A stretch of 5,939 bases of DNA from Dehalococcoidia bacterium (GTDB lineage: Bacteria; Chloroflexota; Dehalococcoidia; Tepidiformales; Tepidiformaceae). The notes beneath the pieces were generated by a model. It was given only the letters and a program-made list of their open reading frames with translations, had not been told where the DNA came from and did no database searches. Of this stretch, positions 1 through 4,227 are shown piece by piece. The number at the start of each line of letters is the position of its first letter. Within the stretch, counting starts at the first letter, position 1. The DNA is taken from contig JALOAP010000207.1 of the NCBI GenBank assembly GCA_023228745.1, forward strand, positions 1-5,939, read 5' to 3'. Both the position numbers and the translations under genes were made by a program.

Positions 1-414
1 GCGAGCCCTCGTAGCCATGACGATCACGCCGGCATCGATCGCGTCGGCGACGGAGACGATCTTGTCGGCAGGCTTTCGTGACCACTCGGTGCGGACGAGG
101 ACCGGCGTCCCGGCGAATTCGGTTTCGGCGAGCGCCTGGAGCTCGGCACAGGTCTCGAGGTTGACCCGCTCCATCGCCTCGCCGTGGCTTTCGACGAGGC
201 GCGGCTTCACCGGGGCGATAACCGGGCCGATACTCCCGGCGGGCATGGCCGGGACGAGGTCGACTTCGCGGTCGGCGGAGCCGCGCACCTGGCGCGGATC
301 GAGGACCGTCATGAGGTGGAGCTCAGCGTCGGGGGCGGCGGCGAGCAGCTTGCGGACCGCCGGGACGGCGATCTCCTTGAGGTCAGAACGGTCGAGCGGA
401 ACGAGGACCTTCAT
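1..414 (-). CDS. Universal stress protein (UspA family), C-terminus cut by window edge
   Basis: This minus-strand gene starts at an ATG at 414 and stays open for all 138 codons to position 1, so its 3' end lies outside the window. The N-terminus MKVLVPLDRSDLKEIAVPAV is the typical first strand and helix of a UspA fold, with Asp8 where the nucleotide-contacting Asp sits. Residues 118-135 (DKIVSVADAIDAGVIVMA) match the helix and strand before the phosphate-binding loop. A GGGAG Shine-Dalgarno sequence lies 7 nt before the ATG (complement of 422-426). UspA proteins are cytoplasmic, often ATP-binding dimers linked to starvation or oxygen stress; the partner here is unknown. The gene follows the tandem USP gene by 54 bp on the same strand, so co-transcription is likely. 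Oddities: residues 50-85 are longer than in minimal USPs, and the usual A-T-H-G reads A134-T-R-A137, so ATP binding is doubtful. Confidence 0.85.
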   Translation of the reverse strand, partial: MKVLVPLDRSDLKEIAVPAVRKLLAAAPDAELHLMTVLDPRQVRGSADREVDLVPAMPAGSIGPVIAPVKPRLVESHGEAMERVNLETCAELQALAETEFAGTPVLVRTEWSRKPADKIVSVADAIDAGVIVMATRAR

Positions 415-468
415 TGCTCTGCTCCCTGGCGCTGGTTGCACCCTCTGGGGCGACACAGGCCGCCCCGA

Positions 469-1326
469 CTAGGCCTCCGCCCCGGCCGGGATGATGAGGA
501 GTGGACGGTGGATACTGTGGACGACACGGTCGGTGACGCTGCCCAGCGCGAGCCTCCGCGCAAGGCCCTTCCCGCTCGAGGCCATCACCACGAGCCCGGC
601 ATCAAGCCTGTGCGCGACCTCCACAATGGCGTTCGCCGCTTCGGCGTAGACGACGAATGATTCCTCACCGGGCTGGACAATTTCGGCGAGGTATTCGCGG
701 GCGGCGGTTTCGAGAGTGTAGGCGTAGTCGGCAGGGTAATAGGCGAACTCGATCCCAACGGTCGGGGGGACGTGGTAGGCCTGCAGCAGCACCACCTTCG
801 CATTAATCCCCTTTGCGAAGTCGCGTGCGTACTGAAGGGCGGTCTCGGCTGCTTCACTCCCATCGAGCGCGACCAGCACGGGGCGTTCCTGGGAAGGACC
901 GACCGCTTTGTAGGCTGTGCCTGGCGCCACGAAAATGGGCACTTGTGCGCCGCGGATGACCTTATCGGCGACGCTCCCGATGATGTTCGCGCGGAACCCT
1001 CCGCGGCCGTGCGTGGCGATAACGATGGCGGCGGCATGTTCCGCGGCGGCGAGGATGCGCGTGGCCGGCGAACCATGGTCGACGTCGATTCGCGCACGGT
1101 CCAACGAGATACCACAGTCGCGAAGCGCCTTCTCGCCATACTCCCGGAACAGTTCGCGTGCGCGGTCGACATCCGTGCTCGTCAACTCGCCCTCATAGTC
1201 ACTCACGATGTGCAACAGCCGCACCGGGCGGTCGAGTGCACCTACGACGGTGGCAGCCAGTGGAAGGGCATTTTCCGCAAGCGAAGAGCCATCGAGCGGG
1301 ATGAGGAGCTCGCCATCAATCCACAT
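469..1326 (-). CDS. Tandem-domain universal stress protein (two UspA domains)
   Basis: This 285-residue protein carries two complete UspA domains, about residues 5-136 and 148-281. Each begins with a strand ending in a conserved Asp (IPLDGSS, D12; VALDGSE, D155). Each ends with the nucleotide-binding loop in the form A-x-x-G-x9-G-S: A104-T-H-G107 with G117-S118, and A249-S-S-G252 with G262-S263. This is the known G-2X-G-9X-G(S/T) ATP loop with Ala at the first position, a common variant, so ATP binding is plausible in both halves. Tandem USPs act as pseudo-dimers in the cytoplasm and are usually induced by starvation, oxygen or redox stress. The ATG at 1326 is supported by a strong GGGGAGG Shine-Dalgarno sequence 7 nt upstream (complement of 1334-1340). 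It is the first gene of a probable two-USP operon; the promoter should lie in 1327-1552, shared with the divergent GNAT gene. The substrate or client process cannot be read from sequence. Confidence 0.93.
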   Translation of the reverse strand: MWIDGELLIPLDGSSLAENALPLAATVVGALDRPVRLLHIVSDYEGELTSTDVDRARELFREYGEKALRDCGISLDRARIDVDHGSPATRILAAAEHAAAIVIATHGRGGFRANIIGSVADKVIRGAQVPIFVAPGTAYKAVGPSQERPVLVALDGSEAAETALQYARDFAKGINAKVVLLQAYHVPPTVGIEFAYYPADYAYTLETAAREYLAEIVQPGEESFVVYAEAANAIVEVAHRLDAGLVVMASSGKGLARRLALGSVTDRVVHSIHRPLLIIPAGAEA

Positions 1327-1552
1327 ATATCAACCTCCCCGGGGCTAGATCACCCGGACTGAGAGTCTCCCACATGATGGCCTCGGGACACGACCATTCG
1401 GACGCAGCGAGAGGGCCGAGAGTCTACACCTTTACGCAGGCACGGCGCAGCCAACGCGGATATCAAGGGGGCACCCCGGTACGGCCAGAGGGCCGAACAC
1501 GGGGGGCCGAACGGCGGGCCCGGCGGAAGGCCACGGGTGGTATGAATGGGGT
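1327..1552. promoter_or_regulatory. Divergent intergenic region between the USP operon and the GNAT-PNPOx pair
   Basis: This 226-bp stretch must contain the start signals for both divergent operons unless the GNAT gene is read from elsewhere. I see no convincing -35/-10 pair for the USP side. On the plus strand, TGGTATGAA (1538-1546) resembles an extended -10 just before the GNAT ATG. The region holds a 9-bp direct repeat GGGCCGAAC (1490-1498, 1504-1512), a related GGGCCGAG (1413-1420), two copies of GAGAGTCT (1361-1368, 1418-1425) and the palindrome CGGGCCCG (1514-1521). These could be operator sites, but GC-rich DNA generates such words by chance. Open frames across it (for example 1374-1556) have no recognisable protein character. 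Confidence 0.4.
1490..1512 (+). repeat. 9-bp direct repeat GGGCCGAAC with 14-bp period
   Basis: GGGCCGAAC occurs at 1490-1498 and 1504-1512, separated by 5 bp, upstream of the GNAT gene and divergent from the USP operon. The partial match GGGCCGAG occurs at 1413-1420. The repeat is directly visible; an operator role is inference. A 14-bp period is not an integral number of helix turns, which weakens the case for a two-site regulator on one face of the DNA. Confidence 0.3.
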
Positions 1553-2050
1553 ATGAAAACGAAGTACGGTCAGGTTTCCACGCGAGGCTGGCCGGGCGCC
1601 AACGGGGCCGAGCCGTTCGAGCTTCGCCCTGTAAACGAGTCCGACGCCCAGGTGGTACAGGAGCTGGCGTCGGATGGCGTGCTCGTTTATCAACCACGGT
1701 GCCCGGCCGGCAAGACCGCGCTCGCCGAGTTCCGCGCGGGCCAACAGCCGGCAATCCTCGGCAAGGATCGACACGACGAGATTGTCGGCATGGCCTGGCT
1801 CGGGCCGAGCGAAGGAAAGCGGGCAGCATTCGGGATGGTTGTCCGCCCGGGACACAACACGCGCGAGCTGGTTGTGCCGCTGCTCCGCAGTCTCGTGGCA
1901 GAGGCGCGGCGCCTGCGCCACTCCGAGCTCACAACCTGCGTCACTCCGGGTGTGCCAGACCCTATCAGCGATTTGCGGGAGGGTGGCCTGCGCGTGGTGT
2001 CCGCGTTCACGACCGGAGGTGTCAGCGATGTCCGACTCGCTCTCAATTGA
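1553..2050 (+). CDS. GNAT-fold N-acetyltransferase-like protein, degenerate acetyl-CoA motif
   Basis: This 165-residue protein has a GNAT-like outline: FELRPVNESDAQVVQEL (22-38) looks like the first strand and helix; IVGMAW (77-82) and AAFGMVVRPG (91-100) like central strands; a long helix spans about 103-121; and the end (143-165) resembles the GNAT C-terminal 'G-hydrophobic-RVV ... GGV.DV.L' strands. The residues after strand 4, where GNATs carry the R/Q-x-x-G-x-G/A pantetheine-binding loop, read HNTREL (101-106) and lack the glycines. Either the enzyme binds acyl-CoA atypically or it is a non-catalytic GNAT-fold protein. No target can be named. The ATG at 1553 has only a weak, distant GGGTGG (1535-1540); an extended -10-like element 6 nt upstream makes leaderless translation possible. 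Its 3' end overlaps the PNPOx-like gene by 23 bp, implying translational coupling. Family assignment is by pattern only. Confidence 0.65.
   Translation: MKTKYGQVSTRGWPGANGAEPFELRPVNESDAQVVQELASDGVLVYQPRCPAGKTALAEFRAGQQPAILGKDRHDEIVGMAWLGPSEGKRAAFGMVVRPGHNTRELVVPLLRSLVAEARRLRHSELTTCVTPGVPDPISDLREGGLRVVSAFTTGGVSDVRLALN
2015..2020 (+). promoter_or_regulatory. Shine-Dalgarno GGAGGT fixing the PNPOx-like start
   Basis: GGAGGT ends 7 nt before the ATG at 2028 and lies inside the end of the GNAT coding sequence. It selects 2028 as the true start, although the frame is open back to 1674. Homologous split-barrel proteins also start close to this point. Confidence 0.85.
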
Positions 2051-2507
2051 GGTGCGGTTCTCGGTATACGAGCACCAGCCACTGCGGGAGCTTTCAGTGG
2101 GAGAATGCGACGTCCTGCTGCGACGACACCGTGTCGGCCGGGTTGGTATCCGCAATGCAGAGGGGGTGTACGTCGTCCCGATCTCGTTCGCGTACGCGCA
2201 CGGCCACATCTACGCGCACGCAGCGCCCGGGCGGAAGCTCGCGTTGATGCGCCGATGGCCGCACGTGGCATTCCAGATCGATGAACTCGAGAGCCTGAGC
2301 CAGTGGCGAAGTGTCCTGGTCCAGGGGAAGTTCGAGGAGATCACGGACGAGGCAGAGAAGCAGGAGGCTCGGCTCATCCTCGTGGCTGCATTCGGAGGGA
2401 GTCTCATGCAGCTAACGGCCGGGCATGGCCACCGCGTATCGCTCGCAGATGCGATCCTCTTCCGCATCCGGCCAGAGGAGATCACCGGGCGAGCACAGGG
2501 GTACTGA
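2028..2507 (+). CDS. Pyridoxamine 5'-phosphate oxidase-like FMN-binding split-barrel protein (PNPOx_2/NimA type)
   Basis: The 159-residue product follows the Pyridox_ox_2 (Putative_PNPOx) layout. An entry helix (LRELSVGECDVLLRRHRVGR, 19-38) is followed by a strand with V-V-P-I (49-52), as in 'yVVPv.y', then GHIYAHAAPGRKLALM (59-74), matching the family pattern 'g.iyfH.a..G+K...l' that contacts the flavin phosphate. VAFQIDEL (80-87) and WRSVLVQGKFEEI (93-105) complete the barrel, and the helical tail at 106-125 is also usual. Members bind FMN, F420 or heme; some, such as NimA, reduce nitroimidazoles, and most are uncharacterised. The protein should be cytoplasmic and dimeric. The substrate cannot be assigned, and it is unlikely to be the biosynthetic PdxH. 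It overlaps the GNAT gene by 23 bp with a strong internal Shine-Dalgarno, so the two are translationally coupled. Beside two USPs it suggests a stress or redox cluster. Confidence 0.87.
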   Translation: MSDSLSIEVRFSVYEHQPLRELSVGECDVLLRRHRVGRVGIRNAEGVYVVPISFAYAHGHIYAHAAPGRKLALMRRWPHVAFQIDELESLSQWRSVLVQGKFEEITDEAEKQEARLILVAAFGGSLMQLTAGHGHRVSLADAILFRIRPEEITGRAQGY

Positions 2508-2520
2508 GCCCGGAGGCTCA
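2505..2520 (+). terminator. Short hairpin overlapping the PNPOx-like stop codon
   Basis: TGAGCC-CGGA-GGCTCA forms a perfect 6-bp stem with a 4-nt loop, and its left arm begins with the TGA stop. There is no T-run after it, so it is not a classical intrinsic terminator; it may act as an mRNA end-protecting structure or be chance. About 66 bp separate it from the next ATG. Confidence 0.3.
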
Positions 2521-2586
2521 CGTTAGCGGCCGCATCCGGCGCTCCGGCATTCGACTTTATCGCCGTGCTCGCCCAACCTAACCGAC

Positions 2587-3531
2587 ATGCGTTTCGCTGT
2601 CGGCGCGCTGTTATTCGCGCTCGCGTTATCTGTTGCGGGGTGTTCCGACGACGGGAGCGCCGCACAGGTGACTTTCGAACCCGTCATCGAAACGCCACCG
2701 CCGGTGTCTGCGACCCCGACGGCGACGTCCACGCCGATCCCACCGCCGGAACTGGTCCTCTCGGCGACGACCATCCCGCAGGCGGGCGCGATCCTGGTAT
2801 CGCTCGTGGGGACGGTGACGTCGGGGGAAGTGACATTCCTCGGCCGGACCCAGCAGCTCTACCAGGGGAGTCAGAGCATCTACGCCTTCGTCGGCGTTGC
2901 CCCGGACGACCCGCCGGGGCCCCAGCAACTGCGCGTGGAGTTCGTCCTGCCCAATGGGACACGCGGCGTGCTAACGCAGCCGATCGATGTCCTGGCACGC
3001 GAGTGGACGCTGGATGAGATCGAAGTCCCCGAGGACCGGACCGGTCTCCTCGGGCCGGGTGTGGCGGAAGTGGAGAGCGCGATCATCGAGGCGGTGTACG
3101 CGGGCCAAACACCCGAGAAGCTCTGGACCAACGGCTGGCTCATCCCCACCGACGGCGCGATCACCACGCAATTCGGCGAACAACGTGCATACAACGGTGC
3201 GCCACCATCGGGGCATCACACGGGCGTGGACATCGGCGCGGACGAAGGAACGCCAGTGGTGGCGACGAACAGCGGCCGGGTAGTGCTTGTTCGGGAGCTG
3301 TCCCTGCACGGAAACATGATCATCGTGGATCACGGGGGCGGCGTATTTTCGGGGTATTCGCATCTCAGTGGCTTCGCGGTTTCTGAGGGCCAGCTGGTGG
3401 CGGCAGGCGACCTGCTGGGCTACGTGGGGAACACGGGGCTTTCGACCGGGGCGCACCTCCACTGGGAGATGTACGTTGGGGGCGTGGGCGTCGACGCGCT
3501 GCGCTTCGTCGACGGTTCGAACGGGTTCTAG
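2587..3531 (+). CDS. M23 (LytM-type) zinc metallopeptidase, predicted lipoprotein
   Basis: The 314-residue protein starts with a lipoprotein signal: MR, a hydrophobic stretch 3-17, and lipobox V16-A-G-C19. It should be exported, cleaved before Cys19 and lipid-anchored outside the membrane. A Thr/Pro-rich linker (37-54, TPTATSTPIPPP) follows, then a beta-rich segment (about 55-136), probably an Ig-like spacer, and the M23 domain (about 185-305). Its motifs are complete: H211-x3-D215 (HTGVD), D248-H249-G, YSH259L and H290-L-H292. By family knowledge H211, D215 and H292 bind zinc and H259 is catalytic. M23 enzymes cut peptidoglycan cross-bridge or stem peptides, so the likely role is wall remodelling or daughter-cell separation; activation of a partner amidase is excluded only by the intact active site. 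The ATG at 2587 gives the complete signal peptide but has no obvious Shine-Dalgarno. It stands alone: the upstream gene ends 79 bp away and the TA remnant follows 42 bp downstream. Confidence 0.93.
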   Translation: MRFAVGALLFALALSVAGCSDDGSAAQVTFEPVIETPPPVSATPTATSTPIPPPELVLSATTIPQAGAILVSLVGTVTSGEVTFLGRTQQLYQGSQSIYAFVGVAPDDPPGPQQLRVEFVLPNGTRGVLTQPIDVLAREWTLDEIEVPEDRTGLLGPGVAEVESAIIEAVYAGQTPEKLWTNGWLIPTDGAITTQFGEQRAYNGAPPSGHHTGVDIGADEGTPVVATNSGRVVLVRELSLHGNMIIVDHGGGVFSGYSHLSGFAVSEGQLVAAGDLLGYVGNTGLSTGAHLHWEMYVGGVGVDALRFVDGSNGF

Positions 3532-3544
3532 TCAACATCTCTTG

Positions 3545-3562
3545 CGGTGTTCGAAAGCACCG
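3545..3562 (+). terminator. Weak hairpin after the M23 gene
   Basis: CGGTG (3545-3549) pairs with CACCG (3558-3562), extendable by a T-G wobble to leave a TCGAAA loop. It lies 14 nt after the M23 stop codon. No T-run follows, so terminator function is only suggested by position. Confidence 0.25.
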
Positions 3563-3573
3563 GTTGAAGCAGT

Positions 3574-3789
3574 ATGCGTGCGCCCATGACGAGGTTGACG
3601 CTGGAGATGTCCGACGAGGAAGCGCGGGCGATCCGTGAAGCTGCTGCACGCAACGGGCGGAGCGTGGAAGAGATTGCGGCAGCCCTCCTCAGGGATTTCG
3701 CGAAGTCCCAGGCAGAAGGTAACCCCCGGATCGAAACTTCGAGAGCTTCGGCGTGTTCGAGGGGGATGGCACATCCATCGCGGATGTAG
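3574..3789 (+). CDS. Ribbon-helix-helix VapB/FitA-like antitoxin, probably with a frameshifted C-terminal tail
   Basis: The frame from ATG 3574 encodes 71 residues; the in-frame ATG at 3586 gives MTRLTLEMSDEEARAIREAA, which matches the usual N-terminus of small RHH antitoxins and is the more likely start (67 aa). Neither start has a good Shine-Dalgarno. The strand RLTLEM, helix DEEARAIREAAARNG and second helix RSVEEIAAALLRDFAK form the DNA-binding RHH fold, which in VapBC loci binds the operator and whose tail wraps the PIN toxin. After about AEGNP the tail becomes Ser/Arg-rich (IETSRASACSRGMAHPSRM) and looks non-native. In the neighbouring frame from 3723 the codons read ...FESFGVFEGDGTSIADVEEE, acidic like many antitoxin tails. 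One missing C in the 5-C run at 3723-3727 would explain the switch. The DNA-binding half may still be made, but toxin neutralisation seems lost. The partner is the truncated PIN frame just downstream. Confidence 0.7.
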   Translation: MRAPMTRLTLEMSDEEARAIREAAARNGRSVEEIAAALLRDFAKSQAEGNPRIETSRASACSRGMAHPSRM

Positions 3790-4046
3790 AGGAAGAGCTA
3801 ATGCAGGGAGCGGGACATGGTCGCCGGGCGTTCCGGGTGGAGTGCCTCACGGACGAGGAGTACGCGCTGCTGGCGCAGTTGCAGCGCCGCTACGCAGACC
3901 TCGCGCCGGGACTTGCGGACCTCTCGGTCGTGGCGCTGGCGCATCGATTTGGAACCGACCGCATCCTTACGTTCGACCAGCGGCACTTCCGGACAATGCA
4001 CAGCGCGGATAACCGTCCCTTTCGGCTCCTGCCGGTCGACGCCTGA
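3753..4046 (+). pseudogene. Truncated PIN-domain (VapC-like) toxin remnant
   Basis: From GTG 3753 the frame encodes 97 residues. Residues about 26-97 match the C-terminal half of a VapC PIN domain: FRVECLTDEEYALL, then RYADLAPGLAD56LSVVALAHRF, then DRILTFD75QRHF and RPFRLLP. D56 and D75 correspond to the third and fourth acidic residues of the PIN active site. The N-terminal half, including the first Asp (usual V-D-T-S motif) and the conserved Glu, is absent; no such motif appears in any frame between the antitoxin and this segment. A complete VapC is about 130 residues, so roughly 65 are missing and RNase activity is very unlikely. Residues 1-24 look instead like an antitoxin tail (FEGDGTSIADVEEELMQG), so a deletion seems to have joined antitoxin end to toxin middle near 3822-3830. 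An intact short protein of unknown role is possible but less likely. The gene overlaps the antitoxin frame by 37 bp. Confidence 0.75.
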
Positions 4047-4071
4047 ACGGTCGGCCAGCCCATGCTACAAT
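4043..4071 (+). promoter_or_regulatory. Candidate extended -10 promoter for cimA
   Basis: TGCTACAAT at 4063-4071 is a TG-n extended -10 with TACAAT, five of six consensus bases. Seventeen bp upstream is a weak -35, CTGAAC (4043-4048), which overlaps the end of the PIN remnant. Transcription would begin near 4078 and give cimA a leader of about 150 nt. It is the best sigma70-like element I see in the window; use as a promoter is inference. Confidence 0.5.
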
Positions 4072-4117
4072 CCGATGCCTATGGCTCGTTTGGGCACACT
4101 TGCACCGGTGATACATC

Positions 4118-4138
4118 CCCCGCGGCAATCCCGCGGGG
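4118..4138 (+). terminator. Strong GC hairpin in the cimA leader
   Basis: CCCCGCGG (4118-4125) and CCGCGGGG (4131-4138) form a perfect 8-bp stem with loop CAATC. It lies about 40 nt downstream of the predicted transcription start and 90 nt before the cimA ATG. No T-run follows directly (next bases CTGCGATTTGACG). It could be the terminator of the upstream remnant, or part of an attenuator in the cimA leader. The stem is clear; the function is not. Confidence 0.5.
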
Positions 4139-4154
4139 CTGCGATTTGACGTCG

Positions 4155-4207
4155 CCTTTCTCCTCTTCGCTTCCCCATTCTTCTCCCTGACTTATCTTCG
4201 TCTCACT
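4155..4207 (+). other. Pyrimidine-rich, G-poor tract in the cimA leader
   Basis: By count, these 53 bases contain 23 C, 23 T, 4 A and 3 G. This is striking in a genome where G and C are otherwise balanced. C-rich, G-poor unstructured RNA is the known signature of Rho utilisation sites, so Rho-dependent attenuation before cimA is possible. The tract may also just keep the ribosome site free of structure. Confidence 0.4.
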
Positions 4208-4227
4208 AGAGAAAGGTGTATTCCGCC

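Noticed and set aside
184..660. Plus-strand open frames over the two USP genes (17-472, 184-660, 772-1362)
   Set aside because: They lie opposite clear USP coding sequence with intact motifs, and the first spans the gap between two genes. They are shadows.
1674..2027. N-terminal extension of the PNPOx-like frame back to 1674
   Set aside because: The extension overlaps GNAT coding sequence in another frame, looks random (Arg/Ser-rich), and a strong Shine-Dalgarno precedes ATG 2028.
1463..2209. 248-codon minus-strand frame across the promoter gap and GNAT gene
   Set aside because: No recognisable protein features, and it opposes a gene coupled to a clear PNPOx-like gene on the plus strand.
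4146..4151. TTGACG as a second -35 for cimA
   Set aside because: No -10-like hexamer lies 16-18 bp downstream; the next AT-richer word (4192-4198) is too far away.
4047..4227. T-box riboswitch or known riboswitch in the cimA leader
   Set aside because: I could not find a specifier loop, a T-box consensus, or another known aptamer core; only one strong hairpin is evident.
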